NCBI GenBank assembly: GCA_015501075.1
Contig: JADNYJ010000041.1
Span: 124,001 to 188,000, forward strand
Length of the DNA stretch: 64,000 nt
From: Gymnopilus junonius
Taxonomy: Eukaryota; Basidiomycota; Agaricomycetes; Agaricales; Galerinaceae
Reading direction: 5' to 3'
Numbering within the stretch: the first letter of the stretch is position 1; every line of letters starts with the position of its first letter. Position numbers and translations under genes: made by a program. The notes beneath the pieces are model-generated. The model worked only from the letters and a program-made list of their open reading frames with translations, searched no databases and was not told the DNA's origin. This document shows positions 1 through 12,232 of this stretch, piece by piece.

Positions 1-3000
1 CCAGATACTTTCTCCAGAAGAACGTCTCCTGTTCCTTCCACCTGCAGCTAGTGCCCTCCTAGTAGTGTTCAGCCGCAACCACAATGTACGAGCCTCAAAT
101 ATTCACCTTGAATTTTTCACCTAATTTAATTTTTACAGCATATTGCCGAAATGATATTGAAAATTAACGAGTGGAAGCGTTGGTCCGACCCACCTCCGGC
201 AGACCCAACTAAAGGGCTCTCCAAGACGAAGAGATTTTCCAAGTTGCGCGACTTGTAAAGTACGTATTTTTCGCTTCCTTCATGATCATCTGCCTACCAA
301 GGGTTAGCGGTGGCCATTTCATGAGCTGCATCACTGGAGATTACGCCGCTGGTTCCTTGGATCGTCTGAAGGCTGCGCTTGGAACATGAAGCCTTTCGAG
401 GTTGTTATCTTGACATTTTCTGCGTCTTGATGTAACTTATCCGTCGAATATTCAGCTCATCGACACTCCCGATTTGAAAGTTGAACGTGGCCAAGGGAAC
501 CACGTCAGTGTCGAATTCAGCATTCTGTACAGGGTATGTCCGCCAATTCCAGTCTTGCAACAAGAAGTTAGTTTCTCACCATAATTCTAGTGGCATGCCA
601 CAGTTTCTGAAGCAGACGAGAAGTGGACAAACGCGTTGTTCAATGACACTTTCAACGGAAAGCCCTTTGACCAAGTAAGTCGCTTCAGCGCCATCTTGAA
701 TACATGGAACTGATTCTGCAATAGCTGACCATGGCCGACCTCGGAACCATAGCTCAAGTCATCGCCAACGTCCCAGAAGACCCCAAAGTGCGCACATTCG
801 GAGGGTAAATGAACCATTTCATCAAGTTATTTATTTTTATTGACCTCTCCACTTACAGGCTGACGCGTGGACCAGATGGGAAGTTCTCAGACGACAAGCT
901 GGCGGAGATCATTCACACCGCCACTCAAAACCCTGCCAGCGCATTCCGTGGGCGCGGAACGCCCCCTGTTCTTCGTCTTGTGGAGATAATGGGCATTCAG
1001 CAGGCTAGGGCGTGGGGACTTTGTACCATGAATGAGTTCAGGTCATATCTTGGCTTGAAGCGTACGTCATTTTTGTTTGATTGATGTTGATTGATGGTTT
1101 TGGGGTACTAACCTATTCTTGTGCAGAGTTTGAGAGTTTCGAGGAATGGAACCCCGATCCTGTGATCGCGGTATGTGTGCCAAGTATAGTTTCTTTCCAG
1201 GTCCTGATCGAACTTTTCATAGAACGCTGCACGCCGTCTCTATGGTCACATTGATAACCTGGAGCTTTATGTGAGTTAATTTTTCAGTGTCTTTTCAGTT
1301 TCTCTAACTCCATTGGATCAGACCGGACTCCAGGCAGAGTCGACATGCCTGTCGTTGATGGATTACGATTTGCTTGTGGATATACGGTAAGCTTTTCGTA
1401 TCAGTTATCTCATGTTTCTCGACTTAACTATGACATTGATGTAGACTACTAGGGCCGTTTTGGGAGACGCTATCTCTCTTGTGCGTGGCGATAGGTTTTA
1501 CACGAGCGACATGACTCGTAAGTTAACCATTCATGTATTATGATGGAATTAAATTGCTACCTTTCGTCCAAAGCTGCCAATCTCACAACTTGGGGATACC
1601 TGGATTGTCAACGTGATATGAACAATGGAGGAATGGGCGGTCAAAGTCGTTTAACTACATTCCATATCCAATAGTTGACACCATCTCTCATACTTGAACT
1701 TTATTGAACAGTTCCCAAACTCCTTATGCGCGCCTTGCCTCGTCATTTCCCTTGGAACTCGGTTTATTCCTTATTCTCGTTCTTCACCCCAGAGCACATG
1801 AAAGACCTTTGAACCGTCAAGGCATTGCCTCAAAGTACGCCTTCGACCCTCCGGCTACCATCCCCGTAGCCAAGGTGCTTAATACCTTCGCCGGTATCAA
1901 AACCGTCTTCAACGACCCAACGAGCTTCAAGACTATCTACGAGAAAGTCGGATCTGGGTCGATGTTGATGAACGATACCCCGCAGTACGTATTTTATGAG
2001 CTTGTTATTAATCAATTCTTTTTGGGCTTATAATTAACGTTATGACAGACACGATAAGGATAAAGCTTGGGTCATGCACTCCCTTTTCCCTGATAAGAAG
2101 GCGTTGAATGATCATTCCGCTTTTTTCGTGTCGGTTATTAAATCCAAGTTGAACGAAAAAGTTTGGGGGTGCGTATCATACTATTTCTTCCCCAGATGTG
2201 GAGTTGAATAACCGGCTTGACTTTAGATATGAAGGTCTTCCTGGAAAATTCGTCGATATCGTCAAGGACGTTGTGTATCCCGCTGCTGCTCATGTTGCCG
2301 CTGAGAAATTGGTAATTGGTTTTTGTGCCCAAGTTTTTCTCAATATATTCTAAATATGCTTTGCAGACGGGAGTTCCTCTCAAGACGAAAGATAACCCCA
2401 AAGGCATATTCACTGAATTGGAGCTGTTCGAAATGTTGGCTACCCTTGTACGTGTTCTATTTAATTTTTCGATCAATTGATTTTCATTGACACCCTTCAT
2501 CTCAGTTCACGTGTGTTTTACTGACGGATTTCTAGTCGACATTTATTTAATCTTTCATTTTAACAGCGTCACTTTCCTAGCTTACAATCACCCCGAGGAA
2601 TCCTTTGCTCTTCATGAAGCTGCTAGCAAGGCAGGAACGGTGATCGCTGGTCTGGCAGCCAAGTCTGTCCTCGAAGTATCACCTGCTGCGTCTCCTGTAC
2701 GTTTTAAGTCTAGTTCTCTCTTGACCTTCCCATTCAACTCCTCCACCATATTAGAACCTTCTCGGCCGCGTCGCACTGAACGTTTCCTCTTTCATCTGGC
2801 CACCCACGAATAAACCCTGGTATGCATTCCTCCAGCGGCTTACGGAGAGCGGAAGGTCTCTGGATGATATCATCGGCCAGATCATGGGTCTCGCCGTTGG
2901 CGCCTCGGTCAACCACGGTCATGCGACTGTTAATGTTATTGATTTCTACTTGGATGACGAGAGGAAGGCGGAGAGGGACCAGATTGTACAGCTCATTCAA

Positions 3001-3671
3001 CATAATGATGCCGAGTGCGATGCGTTGCTGTTGGGTTATGTGAATGAGGCAATGCGTGCGTATTTTTGTTCTTTTCTGGTATGATTTTAACTTATTTGAT
3101 GCAATGTATGCAGGTCTTCGACCACAATATGAAGGTCTCTGGCGCCAAGCTACCGTTGATGCTGCTATCAACCAAGGCCAAGGCCTTCCTCCTGTGAAAC
3201 TTAAGGCTGGCGATCTTGTCTTTGCCAGTTTCCGCAATGCCCATCTCAACGTAAGTTAAGCTTTTAAACCATTATTGTACGATTTGGGTGACCGATTTGC
3301 CTTGCTCTCATCCAGCCCGTCGATTTCCCTGACCCGACCAAAGTCAACCCACGCCGTCCCGCCAGTGCCTGGGCCAACCTCAACGGTACTGGGTTCCACG
3401 TCTGCCCTGGGCTGAACTATGCGCAAAAGAGCATTGTTGATGTTCTGAAGGTCGTTTTCTCGCTCAAGAATGTACGTCGTGTGGCCGGAGACCCTGGAAC
3501 CCTTAAACGTTTCTCAGAGGTGTTCAATGAGACTGTGGCGGATACATTTGTGCAGAGGAACGGGACTGTGGGTCCTTGGCCTGGTTCTATGATCATTACG
3601 GTATGTGTCCTTGCGTTGTTTCTTTATAGGATTTTGGCTTATGAGTTTCTTTCGTCTAGTGGGATGCTTGA
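1..3671 (+). CDS. ppo: Psi-producing oxygenase-like fatty acid dioxygenase/P450 fusion, 5' end outside window, frame broken
   Basis: Ppo enzymes join an animal-type haem peroxidase, which makes fatty-acid hydroperoxides, to a P450-like isomerase that yields signalling oxylipins. Exons I can place: 1-85, 139-259, 302-400, 456-533, 591-674, 725-804, 859-1061, 1127-1170, 1223-1270, 1322-1386, 1453-1517, 1574-1639, 1712-1984, 2049-2168, 2227-2311, 2367-2447, 2506-2510, 2567-2696, 2755-3055, 3114-3250, 3316-3600, 3660-3671. The peroxidase half shows SRNHN near 70-85 and the tyrosyl/proximal-histidine motif YRWHATVS across the 533/591 junction. The P450 half shows an ExxR-like EAMRLRP across 3055/3114 and the haem loop GFHVCPGLNYAQ near 3390-3425. 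Three single bases seem to be missing, near 225, 352 and 1809; each needs a frame change to keep family similarity. It may be a pseudogene, or the consensus sequence may be wrong there. Family assignment is firm; activity is unknown. Confidence 0.87.
2506..2510 (+). other. 5-nt microexon of the Ppo-like gene
   Basis: The five bases TTCAC sit between an acceptor ending CTCAG (2505) and a donor GTGTGT (2511). Joining 2447 to 2506-2510 to 2567 gives the continuous peptide ATLFTVTFLAYNHPEESF, which fits the family. Skipping it loses phase and two conserved residues. The call is inferred from protein continuity and needs a cDNA read. Confidence 0.6.
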
Positions 3672-6600
3672 GTTGGTTTGTTCCAGCTTCTCAATTGCTC
3701 GCGCCTCCCGGAACTTTTTAGTATTTACGGCAGATTTTGTACACATCTTTCATTGTAATTAGTCATCACGGGATATATCATGCTACGTATATAAAATATA
3801 ATGCCAGCTTTCTGCGCTTTCCATGCTTAACATTCGAACTTGCTATGAGGAGCCGAGCCAATATGATGCTATGACGTCACGCTTCACGTGTAGTTATTCT
3901 TCCACAACCTACGTACGAACCTCTCCAGTTGCCTTCGCTGCGTTCTGCGTTCTCCTCGCTACTCTGTCCTTTCGACTCCTATAGCCGGGCTTACCTCCCG
4001 TATTCATGGTGTTCTTTTCTTCCTAAACATAGAACCAATAGAGCTTTTGCACTTCCTTTATCCCACCAACTGTTGGACTGGGTGAGAGTTCAGGGTGGCT
4101 AACTACGGGGTAGTAACTTGGTATGTTGTTTTCTCTTTTTTTCCGGTTTTTTTTGGAGTTGTTATAGTACCAAATAGTTCTATTACATCTGCTCTGTGTG
4201 TCATACTTCTCTGTCATACTTAGCGTTGAACCGGGCAACACCTCACCTCGCCTCAGAGTCATATCACACCCTTGGGTATACACGTACGCCAAAGGCGTAG
4301 GATTGCCTGAATCACTTCGAATTTGGCTCCGAAATGCACCTGCACCCACCAGCCGCATCTCATGCTCGACTTCAACATGGCGTACTGAGCTGTCCTCGTA
4401 CCAGCTTCGACATGGGTCTCACGCTTGCACTAGCACCTCTGACCTGGAGTCGGTGAAGGAGAATATGATCACGAAAGCCAAGCATGGCGGGTCTCGAGGC
4501 AACGTGGTAGGTATTATCCGTCTTAAAGCTTAAAATCTCGTTCTTGTCTTTTCATTTCTTCCATCCTTCCATTTCTGCTGCCTTTCTTTTTCCATTAAGG
4601 AGTGGCCTACGTAGCGTCATTAATAATGGTCATCGAGAGGAAATATCGATGTCGTTGCGTCCAGTGATATACAGCCAACTTGGTGGTAAAGCCTTTTCTC
4701 TTTCTAAGCTAGCCTCCATCCAACCAATTCAATAACAAGTTAGGGCCTCTCTTTGTGTTTGCTGCGCCTCTGAGGATGGAGAAATAATTCTATGAATCAT
4801 TGGATGCAATTTATAAAGTGAGTAATCTACTGTGGAATTATCTGTATGTAGTCCGAAGTCTGACGACTCGGCAGGGTAGTCTAACGCTGATGAGGTGTGC
4901 GAGATGTGGGCGAAAGCCTGTGGGGCCTTCCTGTCGCCGGATGGCCTGATTCTGAAAAAGTCCGAGATGAGCCGTGATGGGTGGGAGGGCAAATTGCCCG
5001 CTGACCATCCTGGTGGCTGTCATTGCTTCAATTTTTGTCAAAATGGCGGTGACAAGCCAGAGCGGGCATCAGCACTAATTCTTTAGTCCCCTGACTGAGC
5101 GACTATAAGGACGAGGAAATAGTTCGTCAGTCTCAGCTTTAAATATTCTTTGTTACTTCTTCATTGTTGCATATTTAGCTGCCATTCTCTTCCTGGGAGG
5201 GTTTGAGATGCTGATCAGTGCAGGCACCCCTTAACATGTAATTTTAAAAAGGCACGCTGTTTATTGTACATTGTATTGGCTGTGACCCTCCTTTCCTAGA
5301 AAATTTCAGACCTATAATGCTAGGAAAGGCTGGGTGCGGGAAGTACTACGGCGCGCATGATAATTATATGAAGATACATGCACATAGCTATGGCAAGGTG
5401 TCGGAAGAAGTGCATCTTGTTTACTGGCGAACGGGCTACCGATCTGCGAGGCGGAGCGGGAAAATTCAATAATTGTAAAAGTAATAAGCATGGTAGAGGA
5501 ATGAACAAGCGAACGACAGAGCATGACATAAACTGTATAGTTGGTCTAAGTAGGCAACCGAGTTGTAATCTGGCCTAAAAGGAACAACATGAAGAAAACT
5601 CAACTGAGACTCTAACATTGGAAAACTGAGATACACCTAAGGAATATTCGAGCTGGGTGGTGTAACCGCATTGCCAATGAAATTCAGAATCGGGGAGGGC
5701 GAGGAATTTTGTTGTGCACGCGTCTGAGCAAAGGAAGCGGTGAAAAGAATAAGAAAATGAAAGTCACTTTACTTAAACGCAAGCCCCCAAGACGAAGAAG
5801 CCTCATAAGAGATTTGCAAAAGAGCTATGTATGGACAATTTTGTACTTGGGTCAAACAGTCAAGAAAGATATATAAGGCACAGCGAGGAAGAAAAGGTAC
5901 CAGATAAGAGTGCCAATCAAATCGCCCAGCACGCTCGCCAGCCAAGGCTACGCCAAGCAACTTCAATCCGGATTTGACCGGTCAACTGTACAGTTGACGT
6001 CACGCGTCATCGTTCCGATAATCCGATGGACGCACGGACCTTCTCATTCCTCCCAGCACGCTCTTCGGAGCCTTCACTTCCATGCTCCCTCGTCCAGTAA
6101 GCCCCAACGTCGAGCCCAAAGACAAGCTGCAAAGGACGCGAATGCATTGGCTACCGGTTACTTGACCCTTGCTTGAATTGTGAGTAGCTATATTTTTTGG
6201 CGGAAGAAGGTGCACCACGCCATCGCTATTGGCACCGACAAGGGAATGTTACGATGTGGTGCGTGATGTGGCATATATATCATGTACGTACGGGTCGTCG
6301 TTTGGTTTTTCCTCTTCTATCTCCTCATTCAATATTCAGCCGCTTCAGATTGCTATCTACGCGGTCACTGCAGTGCCGAATGTGCTAGACCATTGCCGGT
6401 CTCGCCCTTCATACGCAGATCAATCCTAGCCGTCATCTTCGCATACAATTGGCGCAGCTGAGGCGTTATTCGGGATTATTCATGAATGGGTCTTGCTTTA
6501 GTTCGTTGTTTTATTACCTTTAGGCCCTGTTACGCTAAGTGCATCCCCCTTCTTTCCTTGCGTCTCTTAGTTTTTCTACAACTCGATACTTTTGGGGGGT

Positions 6601-7860
6601 CGTTGATGCTGTGGGTGTTAATGTCGTTCTCGCGAGACGGCTTCATAATCATCTGACTAACGCCTACAAGGGTAATTATATATACTAGCCCCTCGGCTTT
6701 TTTGCTCCCTTTCTTTCTGAATGATCTATTTATTGTCTGTCAAGTGTCCAGCCTAGGCACTAAAGTGCTCATTCGTTATCCATAGTGTCTACGCTATCTC
6801 ATCGTTATCAGGCTTTCGCAATCTCCCAACCCATTGCCAGCTTGTCACGAAACGATTCTCATTATCGCTCTGAATTCTTCTAGGATACACTTTCCTTCCC
6901 TTGCTCAATTCAGCGTCCCAGTAGCCCATTTGTTTCCCACGAGTGTTCTCCTGAATCTGAATGAAACGGATACTTTCTCTTTTCTGTTTACGATTGTGTG
7001 ATAGAGTGACAGACTTACCAGCTGACCCGTCGATTCTCGGTTTGATTGGTTCTGCCCTAACCTCAGTGTACGAAGCATGTTCGAGCTTATCAAGTGCGTG
7101 CGTTCGTCTTTATATATATCTAGTTTACAACGTCTCATTAAATGATCGTAACAGGTCTCGAAACATCAGTTTCATGACTGAAGCGAAGTACCGTAGAAAT
7201 GTGAAGAACAACGCGCCACCATGACAGCTGGTATGATGTCCCTCTGAACATGCGGTGAGCTTATTTTGATTTATATTAACTACGATCTGCGAAACAGAGG
7301 TACCGGCCAGCGACAAGGCGAAAAGCCTGCATTTCTTCTACAGACATCATCGCCGGCAGGATGTCTTGAACTTTGATGAGCTCTCTGTGCAGATGAACCC
7401 ATGAGTCATCATCGGTGGCGTGATCTATACTTTCACGTCTATTTCGAGCGCTCACGCATGTACTTCGTGTCCTTTAGATTAATTTAGCGCTTCTTTGCCG
7501 TCTTGGCCCTGAGAGGTAATGGCCTTTTGGATTCCTTTTGTGTTTGGAAAACGATTATGAAGAACTTCTCAACGTTTGAGTTTGACATGAAAGCGTGCAG
7601 ATAGGAGCCAGAACCTCATCAACGTTGCCATAGGTGCAGTTAATAATATCGACCTGTCACAGTCTAAGCACGCCGAAGAAGCATGGTGAACACGCTTTAA
7701 AGAGCTGTTCGAAAACATAAGTTATCGCTCTCCTCACAGCTTCCGGGGGTATACCTTTCTCACTTTACTGCAGACATCGACACGAGAGATCCGAACGGTC
7801 AGTACACTGCTAATGGTCTCGTTCGATAACCCGTGCTAACGATTCAACGTAGACATTACC
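3672..7860. other. Long gene-free stretch
   Basis: I see no conserved protein, exon chain, RNA gene or repeat here. Open frames are short (at most 111 codons, for example 4198-4533) and have no recognisable motif or splice continuity. A plausible upstream exon of the next gene lies at about 7773-7799, in phase with 7849 onward. The stretch otherwise holds only promoter/terminator-type sequence with scattered pyrimidine tracts. Confidence 0.5.
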
Positions 7861-10800
7861 ATGAAGAAACCTCAACAAGAGTCGACGAAGGTCATGATAG
7901 AGTGCGACCACGAGATTGACGGCAGAAACCTTGTTGTCTCCATCGACGGTACCTCAAACCAGTTTGGAAAAAAGGTGAGTTCTATCACCCTCTTGAAAGT
8001 AGTATCATTAATTTGTTTGAATTATTCACGAAAAGAATACAAACGTTATTGAACTATACAACCTTATCCTGAAGGAAGAAGAGCACAACCAGCTGACCTG
8101 GTACAACAGCGGCATCGGCACATACGCGCGGCCATCCTGGAAGTCGATCGATTACTACAAGCAAGTTCTATACCACAAAGTTGATTTGGCGATTGCATGG
8201 TGGGCACGAGAACCGCACTTGACCTCACCATCCCCCGTGTTCATTTTATGCTATAGGAACTTCGAGAAGACGGTCTTGGAGGCGTATCGCTGGTTATCTG
8301 ACAATTACAGGAAAGGCGATTGCATTTTTCTTTTCGGTGTGTTCCGGTAATATTATATACACTTGACTGTTGACAAGCGTGGTCTGCAGGATTTTCTCGG
8401 GGCGCGTTTCAAGTCCGAGTGCTCTCTGCTATGATCCATAAGGTGTGAATTATAAATTCTATCCGACGAGGGTTTCATTTAGTCTTTCTAGGTTGGACTC
8501 ATTCATAAGGGAAATGAAGCTCAAATTCCATTGTGAGTATCGTATTTTCCTTTTCGTGCATTTGTTGTCCATTTAATTCGAATTCTAAGTGCATACGAGC
8601 TTTATGCTGACCCCAAGAGCGATGAGCTGGAGGTGGAAGTGACAGAAGTTGGAGAATCTGGAGGGGAGAAGATGTCCATGGCGGAGCGGTTCAAGAGAGC
8701 ATTCTCGCAGAAGGGCGTAAAGGTTCATTTCGTCGGTGCTTGGTAAGTCCACACCAGATACAGAGTCGGGAATTCAAGTGTTCTTAAAAACATCTTCAGG
8801 GATACCGTCTCCTCCATTGGGATTGCACGTGGGCAGAAGTTGCTTCCGTATACGATAGAGGGCATGAAGCATGTTTGCTACTTCCGCCATGCATTAGCAC
8901 TGGATGAGCGACGCGTAAAGTTTCTCCCTGAATATGCTTATGGAGGTACAACTACGGCTACCGATTCCAAGGAAACAAGAGAAAGAATGAATGCGAAACC
9001 ATCGGATGCTAAATCCCGAGCCACTGAGCAGGATAACGTAGCCACTAACCCAGAGAAGGGAGGGTCAATGAAAGATCGGCCGCAAGTAAAAGAAGTGTGG
9101 TTTGCTGGTACGCACTCCGATATGTCAGTATCCTGAAGCTTGCATAAATTAGTGTCATTAATAACTTATATTCATTCAGTGGAGGGGGGAATGTCGAGAA
9201 TCCTGCTATGAATAGGAGTCGACCGCCGCTGAGGTGGATGGTTTTCGAGGCTGAGGCTGTTGGACTGCGTACAGCTGGATTCAAAGGAGAGTTATCTTCC
9301 CTCGAAATGATCGAGATCAAAGAATCTCTGACATGGCATTGGTGGCCGTTAGAGGTCCTGCCGCTAAGGAGGTTGACATTCACGAGGGAGGAAACTGGGA
9401 CCAAGGAGACTATTAAGTAGGTTATAAACCTGTTAAGGACAACTGTTACGCACTAACTTTTACTTTAGACCTCATCTTGGTCGAAAGCGAAAAATTCAAC
9501 CAGGACAGAAGATTCATGCTTCACTCGTCCTAGCCCAGCCCAAAAGAAAATACATGCCGAAAGCGCTTCCTGCCAAGCAAATGGTCAACTTCTGGGAAAA
9601 GATAGATATCGAATGGCTGGAGGTTGATGTGTATGATTTCATAGAAAAGACAGTAAACACATTTCTTGAAGAGAAGGCGCCTACGGCACGACAACCCCTT
9701 GGCAAGGTAGACATAGCCGGTAGGTTGACTCGGTCTTCCAAAGTTATACATGTTTTACAGAGATTTAATAGGTCTAGGTCGTCAAGCCTTATATGACAAA
9801 GTCGTCAATACATGCCGTGTCAGCAAGATCGACTTAGAAATAAGGTGCCAACTCTTGGCATATTCTGTGGACATTCTCAAGGCACGCTCATCCGCTCAGC
9901 CACTACTCAGAATGATCAAGTCAGTTGAAGTCAGGGAAATACTGAAAAGCGGGAAGGAAAACAACGAAAACTACAATGGAAATAAAATAAAGGAATTTAT
10001 AAAAGGATTCACAGATCGTTCGTTTCACATATTACATAGTAACATTGGCGTCGTTCTAACTCAATTGTGCAGATTGTGTATACACAATAAACAGCTATGA
10101 AGGCATAGTCAGTTCAGTCGCGTTCTCACCTGATGGCCAGCACATAGTTTCAGGTGCGTATGACGGCACAGTCCGTTTCTGGGATGTCAGAAAGGGAGAG
10201 GAAGTCCAGATATTCAGAGGACACACAGACAACGTTAACTCTGTTGCCTTCTCGCCTGATGGCAATTGGGTCATTTCAGGTTCGGATGACAGAACAGTAT
10301 GGGTGTGGGATGTGAAGATGAGGATGGCAGATGGAACGATACTCAGGGGGCATACAAATTGGGTCACATCTGTTGCGTTCTCACCTGATAGCAAGTGGGT
10401 GGTTTCAGGTTCATCGGACAAAACAGTTCGACTCTGGAACTTGGAGAATGGAGAGGCCGAGGGGAAGACATTTGAGGGATGCACAGGTTCTGTCCATTCT
10501 GTTGCCTTCTCACCTGATGGCGAGCACATTGCATCGGGTTCAGCCGACAGACAATTCGACTCTGGAATGTCGAGTCTGGGAAGGCTGAAGGAGATCCATT
10601 CGAAGGGCACACCAGCTGGGTCTTGTCTGTTGCTTTCTCACCTGATGGAAAGCACATAGCTTCAGGTTCAGAGACAGAACAGTTCGACTCTGGGACATTG
10701 AGACAGGGAAAGAAAAAGGAAGCCATTCACAGGTCACGCTGATGAAGTCAACTCTGTTGCGTTTTCGCCCGATGGAAAGTGCATAGTTTCAGGTTCTAGT

Positions 10801-10965
10801 GATCGAACAGTTCGGCTCTGGAATGTAAAAACTGGTGAAGCAAATGGACCACCACTTGAAGGACACGCAGGCTGGGTCATTTCTGTCGCATTCTCTCCTG
10901 ATGGGAAGCACGTAGCTTCTGGTTCACAGGATAGGACAATTCGAATTTGGGATGTAGAGGATTAG
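7861..10965 (+). CDS. DUF2235 alpha/beta-hydrolase fused to seven WD40 repeats, frame broken in the repeats
   Basis: DUF2235 is the hydrolase domain shared with bacterial Tle1 phospholipases; fungal members are mostly uncharacterised. Exons: 7861-7974, 8036-8199, 8257-8336, 8390-8442, 8492-8532, 8590-8742, 8800-9123, 9180-9416, 9469-9719, 9763 to about 10018, 10073-10965. Motifs in order: [23 protein letters not shown], nucleophile elbow GFSRGA (from 8390), GAWDTVSSIG, and THSDIGGG across the 9123/9180 junction. A helical linker without a P-loop follows. From about 10093 come seven nearly identical WD40 units (SVAFSPDG...SGS.D.TVRLW), enough for one propeller. Units 4-6 need three single-base corrections near 10551, 10671 and 10719 to stay in frame. 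The ATG at 7861 is the first in a good frame, but an upstream exon at about 7773-7799 would join in phase, so the N terminus is open. Hydrolase identity is firm; substrate is unknown. Confidence 0.85.
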
Positions 10966-11743
10966 AAGATATTAATTATTAACCTGTATTGCTTTTCGCA
11001 GTCGTCACCTATTGACATATATTCCTCTATTCTTTACCACATACACAATTGAACATAATTTTGAACTCATGAACACTTCTTGGATGATGACACAATAGAG
11101 TATATCCCGTATTCTAAGCTGCATTGAAAGATACAAGCAAGATATGAATCTATTTAATATTCGCAGGGTATCAATCATGACCCAACATGTAATAGAAATA
11201 TATTTCCCATTTCTGACAATGTCCTCCTAGCCACATTGAGATTTTGTGGATGCATGTTCACTTACCGGACGTGTTGGCGATGTAGGAGGGTGAGTTTCAA
11301 ATGCAATAGGACAGTATATAAGTGAGTTAACATGTACAAAGGTATAAAAACCATCTCGAGGATGGTAAAATACATTGAATACTTAATCTTTGATATGCTG
11401 CGCTCAATATGTTATATTTTCAAAACAGGTCTATCAATATGAGTAAGTACAGCTGTCAATGGCTGCCCCGTCCTTTACAGTTAGGGCTCGTATATGGTAT
11501 ATGGCCGTCAACCAACGGTTAGGTGACAGTTACAGGTTGACCATATACCGTGAACCGTATTGGAAAAAATCAGAGGCTGACGGTATGGGACGGTCATCCA
11601 CACGGCCGTAAGACAGTATATTACAGTAACGGTTAGTACAAATTCAATTGTTGATAAGAAAATTACATCACAGTCTAATCTAAAGCTTTTTACAAAGGCG
11701 GTCACGTGGTAGGCGGAGTCGATGCTTTGCAATCATAAAAAAT
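10966..11743. other. Spacer with a hAT-MITE-like remnant
   Basis: No gene is visible. At 11482 the sequence TAGGGCTCG opens a stretch to about 11650 rich in ATATGG/CCATAT and ACCGT/ACGGT words. The same start and word style mark the hAT-type MITE at 34325-34708. No matching right end is present before the KDZ terminus at 11744, so this would be a half element at most. Confidence 0.3.
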
Positions 11744-11798
11744 CCATACCAATGTTCTTTAAATATTAGACCCTCACCAAGCTCAAGGTATTTAAATA
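11744..11798 (+). repeat. KDZ left terminal inverted repeat
   Basis: Begins CCATACCAATGTTCTTTAAA and shares the core CCCTCACCAAG and the word GTATTTAAA with the reverse complement of 21754-21808. By eye about 45 of 55 positions agree. Confidence 0.7.
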
Positions 11799-12060
11799 CA
11801 CAAAGTCTTTAAACAGGCTATTTATTTATCTTCAAAGCTCACAGCTACTGCAATAGCCCAATCCGGCGGCAAGCCCAACAGGTCTTTAAAGATGATTTAA
11901 AGACTTGATGGTCCCAGGTTCCGAGCTTCGAATGGACTTCTACTCTTTAAAGCATGCTGTTTAAAGAGTGATTTAAAGCGTGCTGTTTAAAGACTGATTT
12001 AAAGCATGCTGTTTAAAGACTGATTTAAAGCGTGCTGTTTAAAGACTGATTTAAATACCT
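11760..12060. repeat. TTTAAA-rich subterminal array, left end of KDZ element
   Basis: TTTAAA recurs many times. From about 11945 a 26-bp unit made of TTTAAAGACTGA, TTTAAAGC and (A/G)TGCTG is repeated about four times with little change. Subterminal words of this kind often bind transposase; that role here is inference. Confidence 0.8.
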
Positions 12061-12232
12061 TGATCAATGAAAAAACAGGTAGACGGCATCTAACAGATAT
12101 GATTGTTCGTTCAGTTTTGACCACAGCAACAATAAGATTACCTACTAATCACTATACTCGGAGTTCTCGACCATTGAGCCATCCTCTGGCTTGGCTTCAT
12201 GTGGCACATAGCCGGGCTAAGGATATGTTCAG

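Noticed and set aside
4198..4533. 111-codon plus-strand ORF in the gene-free stretch
   Set aside because: No recognisable domain, no splice partners and an overlapping antisense ORF of the same length; likely chance.
11720..11760. Target duplication of the KDZ element (TGCTTTGC left, TGCTTGGC right)
   Set aside because: The words lie at different distances from the CCATACC ends (about 13 bp versus 6 bp), so they cannot both flank the same termini.
11945..12060. CRISPR-like array
   Set aside because: The repeats are contiguous 26-bp units without variable spacers, inside a eukaryotic transposon end.
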